Source: Pseudostreptobacillus hongkongensis (GTDB taxonomy: Bacteria > Fusobacteriota > Fusobacteriia > Fusobacteriales > Leptotrichiaceae). From it: DNA of 37,135 nt. How positions within the stretch are numbered: the stretch's first letter is position 1; each line of letters starts with the position of its first letter. The notes beneath the pieces were generated by a model. That model made no database searches. It had not been told where the DNA came from and was given only the letters and a program-made list of their open reading frames with translations. Both the position numbers and the translations under genes were made by a program. Shown here piece after piece: positions 18,036 through 28,343 of this stretch. The stretch lies in assembly GCF_001559795.1 (NCBI RefSeq), contig NZ_LOHY01000057.1:1-37135 (forward strand). The letters are read 5' to 3'.

Positions 18036-18456
18036 ATCTAACCTCTATTATAGGTTTTTCTAGTGCATTAATAGAATTAAAAGACATTTCGCTTAACTTA
18101 CCTTTATTATTCAAAGTAACTATAGTAAAAGGCTTATCTAAATTACAATTCTTAGTTATTTCTCTTTTAAATTCTTTCTTATCCTCCTTATTTTTACTCT
18201 CATATTCATAAATATCAGCAAGTAATAACTTTTCATCATCAAATTTAATATACTTATCATTAAAATTAAAATATATACTTTGATTTTTACACTCAATAAA
18301 CTTAACTTTAAAAGTTGAAATTAACAATAAATTTTGTTTTTCTAATTTCTTTCTTTCTAATAAACTCACATATTTAGTATTAACTAAAATAGTTGTAGCC
18401 ATAATAAATGATATGAATATTAATAACTCAATCAATGTGTTCCCCCTATTTTTCAT
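18028..18456 (-). CDS. Pseudopilin-like protein (type IV pilin N-terminus)
   Basis: This 142-residue protein has a prepilin leader and cleavage site: MKNRG followed by NTLIELLIFISFIMATTI, with Gly at -1 and Glu at +5 and a hydrophobic helix, the substrate pattern of prepilin peptidase. The rest is a Lys-rich, mainly beta/loop head without a recognisable family. It overlaps comEC by eight bases, so it probably contributes to the competence or type II-like pseudopilus that brings DNA to ComEC. Its GGGGG ribosome binding site lies four bases before the ATG. It could be a ComG-type minor pilin; the family cannot be specified from sequence alone. Confidence 0.75.
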   Translation of the reverse strand: MKNRGNTLIELLIFISFIMATTILVNTKYVSLLERKKLEKQNLLLISTFKVKFIECKNQSIYFNFNDKYIKFDDEKLLLADIYEYESKNKEDKKEFKREITKNCNLDKPFTIVTLNNKGKLSEMSFNSINALEKPIIEVRYE

Positions 18457-18487
18457 ATTGCCCCCAAAACTTAAATTTCTTTAATAA

Positions 18488-18515
18488 ATTATACCTTTAA
18501 TTTAAATAAAGTCAA
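18488..18515 (-). promoter_or_regulatory. Promoter of the pseudopilin-comEC pair
   Basis: Minus strand -35 TTGACT (18510-18515), 16-base spacer, -10 TATAAT (18488-18493). The -35 box begins in the T-tract tail of the PFOR terminator, so the two units are packed end to end. Confidence 0.8.
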
Positions 18516-18545
18516 TATAAAAGGAACGAAAATTTCGTTCCTCTA
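18516..18545 (-). terminator. Terminator of the PFOR gene
   Basis: On the minus strand GGAACGAA (18534-18541) pairs with TTCGTTCC (18523-18530), followed by TTTTATAT. The stem begins directly after the PFOR stop codon (18543-18545). Confidence 0.9.
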
Positions 18546-21500
18546 TACTTCTTCTGAATAATCTATTTTAGAAAGTTTGTAATAATAATTCCATCTTTCT
18601 TTTGCATTTTTTAAATTAAGTTCAAATAATTCATTTGCATGTTCAGGACTTGTTTTAAATAATGAACTAAATCTAGTTTCACTCATTAAGTAATCAAAAT
18701 ATTTATCCCAAACTGGTTTTCTACTATCTATCTGTAAAGGATTTTTACCCTTTTCAAGTCTTCTAGGATCGTATCTTAAAAGTGGCCAATATCCAACTTC
18801 TGTTGCAAGTTTTTCCTGATCTTGAGCAGCACCCATACCACCTTTAATACCATGTGCTATACATGGAGAATATGCTATTACTATAGCAGGCCCGTCAAAT
18901 TCTTGTGCTTCTTTTAAAGCCTTAATAGTTTGATTTTGATTTGCTCCCATAGAAATTTTAGCAACATATATATCTCCATAGCTCATCATAAGTGCAGCTA
19001 AATCTTTTTTCTTCTTTCTTTTTCCGTTACTTGTAAATTTAGCAACTGATGCTATGGTAGATGCTGACGATGATTGTCCTCCTGTATTTGAATAAACTTC
19101 TGTATCAAGTACTAGCATTTTAATTTTATCTCCAGTACCAAGTACATGATCTAATCCACCAAATCCTATATCATATGCCCAACCATCTCCTCCTATTACC
19201 CAAACAGCTCTTTCAATGAAGTATGATTTAAGTTCTAGAAGCTCTTTAATTTCATCAATTTTTTCTTTTTCTTCTTCAAGTTTGATAAATAAATTTTCTT
19301 TCATAGATTGTATATGATTTGCATCATTTACATTTTCTAAATAATCATTTACTAAAGTTTTTAATTCATCATTAATTTCTTTCTCATTTAATTGAGTAAG
19401 TAATTCTATAACTCTAAATCTTAATTTTTCACTAGCCTGTAACATACCGTATCCGTACTCAGCACTATCTTCAAATAAAGAAGATGCCCAAGCAGGACCT
19501 TGACCTTTATCATTAGTTGTATATGGGGTAGAAGGTGCATAACCTCCATATATAGATGAGCACCCTGTTGAATTTGCTATCATCATTCTATCTCCATAAA
19601 GCTGTGTTAATAACTTTATGTATGGAGTTTCACCACAACCAGCACAAGCACCTGAAAACTCAAATAATGGTTTTACAAATTGTGATCCTTTTACAGTTTC
19701 TTTATTCATATACTCATCTTTATAACTTACATGATTATATAAATAATCAGCATTTTCTTTTTCACCCTTTTCTAGTTGTTCTTCTATAGGTCTCATTACA
19801 AGAGCCTTTGTTCGTGCAGGACAAACTTCAGCACAAGCATTACATCCTGTACAATCAAGTGGTGAAACCTGTATCCTATATCTTAACCTTTCAAGTCCTT
19901 TACCTATAGGATTTAATAAATCCATACCCTTAGGTATATTTTCTAATTCTTTTTCATCAAGAAGGAAAGGTCTAATAGCTGCATGAGGACAAACATATGA
20001 ACATTGATTACATTGAATACAATGTTCTGGTCTCCATTCAGGTATAAATTTAGCAATAGCTCTTTTTTCATATTGAGCTTCTCCATTTTCAAATGTACCA
20101 TCTTCAAATCCATCAAATATTGAAACAGGTAATTCATCACCACGAAGAGCTGTTATAGGTTCTGCAATTTTTGCCATAAACGAACTTCTATCTAAACTAT
20201 TACCATAATCTAATGTTAAATATTCGTCTTCATCTACTAAAGTTTTCCACTTAGGATCAACTGGTATTTCAACTATAGCATTTTCAGCTATATCTATCAA
20301 TTTATTATTTTTTTCTACTACATCTTCACCTTTTAGTCCATAATTTTTTAATACATGGGATTTCATTTCACGTTTTGCATCTTCATATTCTACTATATTT
20401 ATTACTTTAAAAAAGGCTGCTTGCATTATAGTATTAGTCTTACTAATCATACCAGCTTCTATTGCTGCACGATTTGCATTTATAACAAAAAACTTAGCAT
20501 TAGCAAAAGCAAGTTCTCTTTTAATCTTATTTGGAATACTATCTAATAATTTTTCACCCTCATATATACTATTTAATAAAAATATACCATTTTGTTTAAG
20601 TCCTTCAATAACTGGATATTTTTTTAAAAACGTTTGATTTGAACATGAAACAAAAGTCGGATTCTTTACTAAATAAGTAGATCTTATTGGATAATTACTA
20701 AATCTTAAATGTGATCTTGTAATTCCACCTGCTTTTTTAGAGTCATATGCAAAATACGCTTGAACATATTTATCAGTCAAATCTCCTATTATTTTAACTG
20801 AACTTTTATTTGCACTTACAGTACCATCTGAACCCAAACCATAAAAAAGGCAAGACATATCATCACTATTAGATAAGTCTGGATTTTCATATATAGGAAG
20901 TGATGTAAAAGTAACGTCATCAACTATACCTATAGTAAAATGATCTTTAGGTTGTTTAAGTACTAAATTATTAAATACTGCTATAATTTGTGAAGGATTT
21001 ACATCTTTTGAAGATAAACCATATCTTCCTCCAACTATAGATATATCTGAATTTCTAGAATAAAGAACTGATTTAACATCAAGATATAGAGGTTCTCCAT
21101 AAGACCCTGGTTCTTTAGTTCTATCAAGAACAGCAATTTTCTTAACAGTTTCAGGGATTTCGTTTATAAAGTCCTTAGCTGAAAAAGGTCTATATAGACT
21201 CACTTTTATCATCCCTACTTTTTGACCTCTTTTATTTAAAAAATCAACTGTTTCTTTTATAGTTTCACATACAGATCCCATTGCTATTATTATATTTCTA
21301 GCTTCAGGATGACCATAATATGTATATGGCTTATACTCTCTTCCTGTAAGTAAACTTATTTCTTTCATATAGTCTTTAACTATATCTATAGATTTTTCAT
21401 AATATTTATTCTGTGCTTCTCTTGCTTGGAAATATATATCATCATTTTGTGCAGTTCCACGTGTTACAGGATTATCTGGATTTAATGAATTTTTTCTAAA

Positions 21501-22112
21501 TTCATTTAATGCATCATAGTCTATTAATCTTTCAAGTTCATCATATTCTAACACTTCTATTTTTTGTATTTCATGTGATGTTCTAAAACCATCAAAAAAA
21601 TGTAAAAAAGGAACTCTTGATTTAATTGCAGATAAATGAGCAACACCAGCAAGTTCCATTACTTCTTGTACTGAACTTGATGCAAGAAGGGCCCAACCTG
21701 TCATTCTTACTGCATAAATATCCTGATGATCTCCAAATATTGAAAGAGCATGCGTTGATAATGTTCTTGCAGCAACATGAATTACCCCTGGCAATAGTTC
21801 TCCTGATATCTTATACATATTAGGTATTTTTAAAAGTAAACCTTGTGAAGCTGTAAATGTTGTTGTTAAAGCTCCTGATTGTAAAGAACCATGAACAACC
21901 CCAGCTGCTCCAGCTTCTGATTGCATTTCTATAACTTTTGGTATGGTACCAAATATATTTTTTCTACCACGAGCTGACCAAATATCAGTATACTCTGCCA
22001 TTGTTGTTGAGGGTGTAATTGGATAAATTGCTGCAATTTCAGTAAAAGCATATGCTATATGTGCTGCTGCTTCATTTCCGTCCATTACAAACTTTTTTCT
22101 TTTATTTTCCAT
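18543..22112 (-). CDS. nifJ: Pyruvate:ferredoxin (flavodoxin) oxidoreductase, single-chain
   Basis: PFOR oxidatively decarboxylates pyruvate to acetyl-CoA and CO2, passing electrons to ferredoxin or flavodoxin; it is central in anaerobes. The 1189-residue fused homodimeric type is complete. It has the N-terminal TPP/pyruvate-binding region with YPITPSTTMAEYTD, an EKR-like middle domain, and two [4Fe-4S] motifs, CIQCNQCSYVCP near residue 697 and CTGCNACAEVCP near 754. It also has the cluster-binding CAGCGE near 822 and the TPP pyrophosphate loop GDGWAYDIGFGGLDHVL near 975. The start has GGAGG six bases upstream. It appears monocistronic, between the argS terminator and its own terminator. Its substrate comes from the pyruvate kinase encoded at 5492. 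Confidence 0.97.
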   Translation of the reverse strand: MENKRKKFVMDGNEAAAHIAYAFTEIAAIYPITPSTTMAEYTDIWSARGRKNIFGTIPKVIEMQSEAGAAGVVHGSLQSGALTTTFTASQGLLLKIPNMYKISGELLPGVIHVAARTLSTHALSIFGDHQDIYAVRMTGWALLASSSVQEVMELAGVAHLSAIKSRVPFLHFFDGFRTSHEIQKIEVLEYDELERLIDYDALNEFRKNSLNPDNPVTRGTAQNDDIYFQAREAQNKYYEKSIDIVKDYMKEISLLTGREYKPYTYYGHPEARNIIIAMGSVCETIKETVDFLNKRGQKVGMIKVSLYRPFSAKDFINEIPETVKKIAVLDRTKEPGSYGEPLYLDVKSVLYSRNSDISIVGGRYGLSSKDVNPSQIIAVFNNLVLKQPKDHFTIGIVDDVTFTSLPIYENPDLSNSDDMSCLFYGLGSDGTVSANKSSVKIIGDLTDKYVQAYFAYDSKKAGGITRSHLRFSNYPIRSTYLVKNPTFVSCSNQTFLKKYPVIEGLKQNGIFLLNSIYEGEKLLDSIPNKIKRELAFANAKFFVINANRAAIEAGMISKTNTIMQAAFFKVINIVEYEDAKREMKSHVLKNYGLKGEDVVEKNNKLIDIAENAIVEIPVDPKWKTLVDEDEYLTLDYGNSLDRSSFMAKIAEPITALRGDELPVSIFDGFEDGTFENGEAQYEKRAIAKFIPEWRPEHCIQCNQCSYVCPHAAIRPFLLDEKELENIPKGMDLLNPIGKGLERLRYRIQVSPLDCTGCNACAEVCPARTKALVMRPIEEQLEKGEKENADYLYNHVSYKDEYMNKETVKGSQFVKPLFEFSGACAGCGETPYIKLLTQLYGDRMMIANSTGCSSIYGGYAPSTPYTTNDKGQGPAWASSLFEDSAEYGYGMLQASEKLRFRVIELLTQLNEKEINDELKTLVNDYLENVNDANHIQSMKENLFIKLEEEKEKIDEIKELLELKSYFIERAVWVIGGDGWAYDIGFGGLDHVLGTGDKIKMLVLDTEVYSNTGGQSSSASTIASVAKFTSNGKRKKKKDLAALMMSYGDIYVAKISMGANQNQTIKALKEAQEFDGPAIVIAYSPCIAHGIKGGMGAAQDQEKLATEVGYWPLLRYDPRRLEKGKNPLQIDSRKPVWDKYFDYLMSETRFSSLFKTSPEHANELFELNLKNAKERWNYYYKLSKIDYSEEV

Positions 22113-22156
22113 CTTTCCTCCTCTATTTTTATTGGGGCAATTTCTTCCATTGCAAA

Positions 22157-22187
22157 ATATAAGAAGGTTGAAAACTCAACCATCTTA
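22157..22187 (-). terminator. Terminator of argS
   Basis: On the minus strand an 11-base stem with one mismatch (AAGATGGTTGA, 22176-22186, with TCAACCTTCTT, 22161-22171) starts directly after the argS stop. The following T-tract is interrupted (ATATTTT), so efficiency may be partial. The 75-base spacer to the PFOR gene has no clear promoter; TTGCAA followed 18 bases later by TAAAAA is the best candidate. Confidence 0.7.
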
Positions 22188-23903
22188 TTACATTCTTTCT
22201 ACTGTATCTATTCCAAGAAGACTTAAACCTTTTTTAATAACTTCTGCAGTTTTTTCACATATAGCAAGTCTTGCTTGTGTTAATTCTATATTATTTACAT
22301 CTATTACTTGATTAGATGTATAGAATGAATTAAATTCTTTAGTTAAATCAAATAAATATTCAGCTATTAAATTTGGTCTATTAGATTCAAATGCTTTAAT
22401 AACTGTATATCCTAACTTATGAAGTGTTACAAGTAAATTTCTTTCACTGTCAGTACTTCCTTCAACTAAATATTTATTTCCTTTTTCTATACCTTGAGAT
22501 TTAGCTTTTCTAAGTATAGACATAATTCTTACATAACAATATTGTAAATATGGTCCTGTATTCCCTTCAAAACTTAAAACCTTAGACCAATCAAAAGTAA
22601 TTCCAGTTGCCCTATTTTGACTTAAATCAAAGTATTTTATAGCTCCAACTCCAACAACTTCTGCTATATTTTCTTTTTCTTCATCTGATAATGTAGGATT
22701 TTTTTCATCTACAATTTTTCTTACTTCCTTATGAGCAACATCTAAAATTTCTTCTAGTCTTATTACATCTCCACCACGTGTTGAAAATATTGTTCCATCA
22801 GCAAATCTCATTATACCAAATTGAGTATGATGTTTTTTATAATCATATGGAGATCCTAACATTTCAGATATTTTAAATACTTGTTTAAAATGCCCTTGTT
22901 GTCTTTCATCAACTACATAGATAGCTCTATCAATGTTTAACTCATCTTTTCTGTAAATTATAGTTGCAAGATCAGATGTTGAATACAAGAAACTATTATC
23001 TTTTTTCTGTACTATACAAGGTGGTAATTCATCATTTTCAAAGAATACTACTAAAGCACCTTGATCTTCACGTGCAAGTCCTTTTTCTTTTAATTTTTCA
23101 AGAACTTTAGGCATCATATCATTATAGAAAGATTCTCCATTTATCAATTCAAATTCTATTCCTAATCTTTTATACACTTTATCATATTCTTTTAATGAAT
23201 AAGTAATAAATTCTTTCCATAAAGCTAGATTTACAGGATCTCCACTTTGAACTTTTTTAAGTTCAAAACGTGCTTCTTCTTCTAGTTCTGAATTAATTTT
23301 TGCTTCTCCTGAGAATTTAACATAAAGTCTTTCAAGTTCTTCTATTGCACTTGTATTATATGCTTCTTTATCTAACCATTTATTATATGCCACTATTAAT
23401 TTACCAAATTGAGTTCCCCAATCTCCTATATGATTATCTCCTAATACTCTAAATCCTAATTCTTTATATATTCTTTTTAAAGCATCTCCTATTATTGTAC
23501 TTCTTAAATGTCCAACATGCATTCTTTTTGCAATATTAGGTGAAGAATAATCTATGATTACAGTTTCATCATTTGCTACATTATATTCATATTTTTCATT
23601 TATTAATTTTGCAGTTTCTTCATTAAGTATACTATCTGTAACAAATATATTAATAAATCCAGGCCCTGCAACCTCAATTTTTGAAATTATATCTTTACCA
23701 TCAAATTTAGAAATTAATTCTTCTGCTATAACTCTTGGATTTTTCCCAATAACTTTTGATTTAGACATAGCAAAATTACTTTGAAAATCTCCAAATTCTT
23801 TTTTAGTTGAATTTTGCAAGTCATTTTTATCAAGTTTGATATCAAATATATTTGATACATTTTCTGATAAAACTTCTAAAACCTTATCAATTAATAATTT
23901 CAT
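22188..23903 (-). CDS. argS: Arginyl-tRNA synthetase
   Basis: ArgS charges tRNA-Arg with arginine using ATP. The 571-residue class I enzyme shows the N-terminal Add1 domain, then SSPNIAKRMHVGHLRSTIIGD with the HIGH-type motif HVGH near residue 130, then GDNHIGDWGTQFG. The KMSK loop is the degenerate form common in bacterial ArgS (IFSTRGGDVIRLEE), and the DALR anticodon-binding domain ends in the usual methionine (VERM). GAGAGG lies ahead of the ATG. It has its own consensus promoter starting at the end of polC, so it can be expressed independently of the upstream replication genes. Confidence 0.97.
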   Translation of the reverse strand: MKLLIDKVLEVLSENVSNIFDIKLDKNDLQNSTKKEFGDFQSNFAMSKSKVIGKNPRVIAEELISKFDGKDIISKIEVAGPGFINIFVTDSILNEETAKLINEKYEYNVANDETVIIDYSSPNIAKRMHVGHLRSTIIGDALKRIYKELGFRVLGDNHIGDWGTQFGKLIVAYNKWLDKEAYNTSAIEELERLYVKFSGEAKINSELEEEARFELKKVQSGDPVNLALWKEFITYSLKEYDKVYKRLGIEFELINGESFYNDMMPKVLEKLKEKGLAREDQGALVVFFENDELPPCIVQKKDNSFLYSTSDLATIIYRKDELNIDRAIYVVDERQQGHFKQVFKISEMLGSPYDYKKHHTQFGIMRFADGTIFSTRGGDVIRLEEILDVAHKEVRKIVDEKNPTLSDEEKENIAEVVGVGAIKYFDLSQNRATGITFDWSKVLSFEGNTGPYLQYCYVRIMSILRKAKSQGIEKGNKYLVEGSTDSERNLLVTLHKLGYTVIKAFESNRPNLIAEYLFDLTKEFNSFYTSNQVIDVNNIELTQARLAICEKTAEVIKKGLSLLGIDTVERM

Positions 23904-23934
23904 TATATACCTCTCTTATTATATTCTTTTTTTT

Positions 23935-23963
23935 ATTATATTCTTAATCAAATTACTTGTCAA
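23935..23963 (-). promoter_or_regulatory. Consensus promoter of argS
   Basis: Minus strand -35 TTGACA (23958-23963), exactly 17 bases, -10 TATAAT (23935-23940): a full sigma70 consensus. The -35 box immediately follows the polC stop codon (23964-23966). Confidence 0.92.
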
Positions 23964-26900
23964 CTAGAATAAACTTAATTGATCTGATTCTGAAAGAGTA
24001 TCAGGGATACATCCATAAGTTTTTAGCATTTCAAGTACTGTTTTTGATATTTTACATCTCTTAGTTAAGTCTTCTATAGATGAAAATTCATTTTGATTTC
24101 TCTCACTTACTATAGTTTTAGCAACTACTTCACCTAATTGATCCATGGCAACTAAAGGTATCCTTATTTTACCATCTTCTATCTTAAATGTTACCGCTTC
24201 TGATTTATATATATCTATAGGCAATAAATCTATTCCTCTATGTCTCATTTCTATAAGTATTTCATATAGTATTATTTGTTTTTTATCAAGAACCTTTATA
24301 TTATCAAGTGCCCTTTTAGCTGCTAAATTAGTTTTTAATTCTTCTATACTCCCACGCATATCCTTAAATGAAAAATCTTCATATTTTCTATTTAAAAATG
24401 CAGTATAGAATTCAAGTGGATAATATACCTTAAAATATGCTATTCTAACAGCCATCATAACATAGGCTGCAGCGTGTCCTTTAGGGAACATATATTTAAT
24501 CTTTTCACAAGACTCTATATACCATTCTTTAATATGAGCATCTTTCATTTTTTGCTTATATTCTGCCCACTTTTCTTTATTCTTAGATGGTTGTCCTTTA
24601 CGAACAAACTCCATAATATTAAATGCTTCTGATTTATCCATTTTCATATCAATTAAATGGTTCATAATGTCATCTCTAACTGTTATAACCTGACTTAAAG
24701 TTGCAACACCTTGTTTAACATATTCTTCTGCATTATTTAACCAAACATCTGTACCATGTGAAAGTCCAGATATTCTTACAAGTTCTGCAAATGTTTTAGG
24801 CATAGTATCTTCTAACATCTTTTTAACAAAATCTGTTCCAAATTCAGGTATACCATTAGTTCCAAGTTTAGTTCCTATTTGTTCAGGACTTACACCTAAT
24901 GCTTCAGTTGAACTAAATAGACTTATAACCTTAGGGTCTGTTAAAGGTATAGTATAAATATCTACATCAGTTAAATCTTGTAACATTCTAAGCGTAGTTG
25001 GATCATCATGACCTAATATATCTAATTTAACTAACTGTTGATCCATAACGTGATAATCAAAATGCGTTATTATAGATCCAGAATTTTCATCATTTGCCGG
25101 ATATTGCACAGGTGAAAAGTCATATATAGACTTATAATTTGGAACAACTATCATACCACCCGGATGTTGTCCTGTAGTCTTACGAGCACCTTCACACCCT
25201 TTAGAAACTCTAGTTATCTCTGCCTTATTTCTACTACAATATTCATCAGTCATTTTAAGTAAATTACTTTCTTCTAGTCCTCTTAAATCTGCATCTAACT
25301 TTTTAAGTGTATTACCATATTTATTTTGTATATCTTTTTCAAAATTTCTTTTAATATTTTCTTCAAAATATTTTTTAGCTATACCAAAAGCATTTTTTTC
25401 TGCAAGAGTAGATATAGTTCCTGCTCTAAATACAAAATCATCACCAAATAATTCTTTAGTGTATTTATGAATCTCACCTTGATATTCTCCAGAAAAGTTT
25501 AAATCTATATCAGGTGTTTTATCTCCTTTAAATCCCATAAAAACTTCAAATGGTATAGAATGTCCATCACGAACTAATTCATGATTACAATTAGGACATT
25601 TAGCTGGTTCTAAGTCAACCCCAGCTCCCTCAAAATCTTTTATATCAAAATATTTACATTCTGGACATCTATAATGTGGATATAGACCATTTACTTCTGT
25701 TATACCCATTAAATAGGCAACAAGAGATGAACCAACTGATCCTCTTGAACCTACTAAATATCCATTATCTACTGATTTTTTTACCAGTTTTTGAGCTATT
25801 AAGTATAAAACAGCAAAACCATTACCTATAATAGAATTAAGTTCCTTTTCTATTCTTTCTCTAACTACATCTGGTAAAGGATTACCATATAGCTCATATG
25901 CCTTGTTATATGACATACTTTCTACTTCTTCTTCAGCACCTTCCATAACAGGTCTATATTCCCCATCAGGTATAGGTTTTATTTTTTCTATTTGATCTGC
26001 AATTTTATATGTATTATATATTACTACATCATCCCTATCCTTACCAAGATAATCAAATTCATCAAGCATTTCCTCTGTTGTTCTAAAATAATTTGATGTA
26101 TCTATATCATATGTTCTATATGCTTTTTCCGATCCAAGAGCAAGAGCTGATCTTGCTTTTTTATCTTTCTTATCTGCATAATAAACATTACCAGTTGCAA
26201 CAACTATCTTATTCTTCTCCTTAGCCATTTCAACCATTTCTTTATTCATTTTTTGTATAAACTCAAATCCTGAAATTTCTTCTGTATATATAGAATCAGC
26301 ATATATACTTTCAGGATATACTTGTACATAATCATAAAAATCCATAGCATCTAGTATTTCACTTTTACTCATACCTCTAATATATAGATCAACAAGTTTA
26401 CCTTTATTAAATCTACCTGAATAAACTGGACTTGATGAAATCAATAAATTATCTCTATCTGTATTTATTTCAGATTTTAATATTCTTGGCTTTTTATCTC
26501 CATAGTGATAAAGATGTGCATTTGATACTAATTCATATAACCTTTTTAATCCATTTACATTTTTTACTAATATATTTACATTTTCAGTATCAGCCTTTTT
26601 TATTTCTTTTTGAACTTTAATGGCTATATCAGTTAGTTTTTCTACACCTAAACTTGACATATACTTCATTAAAATTTTAAATAACTCTGCTGTTGCTGCA
26701 GCATCATCAATGGCTCTATGGTGACTTTCAAGCTGTATATTAAACTTTTTACTTAAATGATCTAATGAATATTTATTTACATCAAGTATAAGAGTTTTAG
26801 CCCATTCTAATGTATCTATAACACTAAAATCTGTATCTGTATATCCTAATTGTTCACATTTTTTAGTTATAAATCCAACGTCAAATTTAGCATTGTGAGC

Positions 26901-28343
26901 AACAAGAGTACAGTCTTTAACAAAATCTAGGAATCTAGGCATAACATTTTCTATAGTTTCTGCATCTCTTACCATATTATCATTAATACTTGTAAGTTCT
27001 ATGATTTTTTGAGGTATAGGCATTTCTGGATTAACAAATTCTGAAAATTTTGAAACAACCTTTCCTGCCTTTAGCTTAACTGCACCTATTTCTATGATTT
27101 TATCATTAATAGCACTAAATCCTGTTGTTTCTATATCAAATACTACAAATTCTTCTTCATTCATATATATATCTTTAGGATTTTTAACAAGAGATGCTTC
27201 ATCATCAACAACATAGGCTTCTATTCCATATATTATCTTAAAATCTTCATCCATTTTTACATGCTTTGCAAGAAATGGAAAAGCATGAACTACCCCATAA
27301 TCTGTAACAGCTACTGCTTTATGTCCAAAACCTTTAGCAATAGATATTAATTCTTTTGAATCAATAGTTGAAGTCATTTCACTCATATTAGTATGAGCTG
27401 CAAGTTCTATCCTTTTAATTTCACTATTATCAACTCTTTTTTCTTTACCATTTTCAACTATTTCAATTTTGCTTAATACTAAAGAATAATCATCAAAATA
27501 TTTATTGTATTTTCCTTGAACTTCTACTATATCTCCAAGTTTAAATTGAATTTCTTCAATTGAATTTACAAACTTAGTACAGGCAATTGATGAATTTATA
27601 TTATCTGTTATATATATAGATACCCTAACTTTACCATTTTTAGTAGTAAATAGGTCCATATAGAATATTTCACCACGTAGTGCTATTTCTTGACCTACTA
27701 TTATATCTTCAAGTTCTTTAAATGAACTAACATTCATTTTAGTATATCTTGCCTTATTTTTTACTTCTATTCCTGATTTTTTAACCTCTGGTGCCTTTAT
27801 ATCTAGCTTATATTCTTTAACTATATTATCATCTGATTTAAACTCTACTTCTTCAACCTGATCTTCTACCATATATTTAATATTAACGTTATATCTTAAA
27901 GAAAACTTTTCATTTAAAAATCTATATATTTTCTTACTATTTTGCTCTATAATTTGAGAACTCATAGGAAAAATTCCACGACTTTTAATATTTATAGTAT
28001 TATCTACTAATTTAAAGCTAACCTTAGGTAATTGAGAACCAAATAAGATATCTATTGATTTAAGATAAGTTATGGCAAATTTAACTATTTCTTCATCACT
28101 AAATTTTTCAGAATAACTTTTATTTAATATTTCAAACTCTATTTTTATATCATCTTTTAATTTCAATAAAATATTAGTTATTTTCTCTATATCCTCAAAT
28201 ACACCATCATTTAATTTTAATAATTCAAAATATATGATTACCTCATAATTTTTTGAATTAATAAGAGCTAATTCATGTATTTTAATGTTTTTTAAACCTA
28301 AATTATCTTCACTAACTTCTAATAAACTATAATTTGGTTTCAT
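23964..28343 (-). CDS. polC: DNA polymerase III alpha subunit, PolC type
   Basis: PolC is the replicative polymerase with built-in proofreading known from low-GC Gram-positives and also present in Fusobacteria. The 1459-residue product shows the PolC order: N-terminal domain; OB fold (GQEIALRGEIFYMD, near 215); PHP domain split by the exonuclease (HTNMSEMTSTID near 319); DEDD exonuclease (FDIETTG near 401, HNAKFDVGF, HHRAIDDAAATAEL); a four-Cys zinc motif (CPEC...CPNC, near 890-917); and catalytic PDIDLNFSGEYQ near 944. The C-terminal helix-hairpin-helix follows. The start ATG overlaps the prfB stop by one base (TAATG), so translation is coupled. This is an unusual partner for polC, but the packing of the whole run indicates one transcript. 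Confidence 0.97.
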   Translation of the reverse strand: MKPNYSLLEVSEDNLGLKNIKIHELALINSKNYEVIIYFELLKLNDGVFEDIEKITNILLKLKDDIKIEFEILNKSYSEKFSDEEIVKFAITYLKSIDILFGSQLPKVSFKLVDNTINIKSRGIFPMSSQIIEQNSKKIYRFLNEKFSLRYNVNIKYMVEDQVEEVEFKSDDNIVKEYKLDIKAPEVKKSGIEVKNKARYTKMNVSSFKELEDIIVGQEIALRGEIFYMDLFTTKNGKVRVSIYITDNINSSIACTKFVNSIEEIQFKLGDIVEVQGKYNKYFDDYSLVLSKIEIVENGKEKRVDNSEIKRIELAAHTNMSEMTSTIDSKELISIAKGFGHKAVAVTDYGVVHAFPFLAKHVKMDEDFKIIYGIEAYVVDDEASLVKNPKDIYMNEEEFVVFDIETTGFSAINDKIIEIGAVKLKAGKVVSKFSEFVNPEMPIPQKIIELTSINDNMVRDAETIENVMPRFLDFVKDCTLVAHNAKFDVGFITKKCEQLGYTDTDFSVIDTLEWAKTLILDVNKYSLDHLSKKFNIQLESHHRAIDDAAATAELFKILMKYMSSLGVEKLTDIAIKVQKEIKKADTENVNILVKNVNGLKRLYELVSNAHLYHYGDKKPRILKSEINTDRDNLLISSSPVYSGRFNKGKLVDLYIRGMSKSEILDAMDFYDYVQVYPESIYADSIYTEEISGFEFIQKMNKEMVEMAKEKNKIVVATGNVYYADKKDKKARSALALGSEKAYRTYDIDTSNYFRTTEEMLDEFDYLGKDRDDVVIYNTYKIADQIEKIKPIPDGEYRPVMEGAEEEVESMSYNKAYELYGNPLPDVVRERIEKELNSIIGNGFAVLYLIAQKLVKKSVDNGYLVGSRGSVGSSLVAYLMGITEVNGLYPHYRCPECKYFDIKDFEGAGVDLEPAKCPNCNHELVRDGHSIPFEVFMGFKGDKTPDIDLNFSGEYQGEIHKYTKELFGDDFVFRAGTISTLAEKNAFGIAKKYFEENIKRNFEKDIQNKYGNTLKKLDADLRGLEESNLLKMTDEYCSRNKAEITRVSKGCEGARKTTGQHPGGMIVVPNYKSIYDFSPVQYPANDENSGSIITHFDYHVMDQQLVKLDILGHDDPTTLRMLQDLTDVDIYTIPLTDPKVISLFSSTEALGVSPEQIGTKLGTNGIPEFGTDFVKKMLEDTMPKTFAELVRISGLSHGTDVWLNNAEEYVKQGVATLSQVITVRDDIMNHLIDMKMDKSEAFNIMEFVRKGQPSKNKEKWAEYKQKMKDAHIKEWYIESCEKIKYMFPKGHAAAYVMMAVRIAYFKVYYPLEFYTAFLNRKYEDFSFKDMRGSIEELKTNLAAKRALDNIKVLDKKQIILYEILIEMRHRGIDLLPIDIYKSEAVTFKIEDGKIRIPLVAMDQLGEVVAKTIVSERNQNEFSSIEDLTKRCKISKTVLEMLKTYGCIPDTLSESDQLSLF

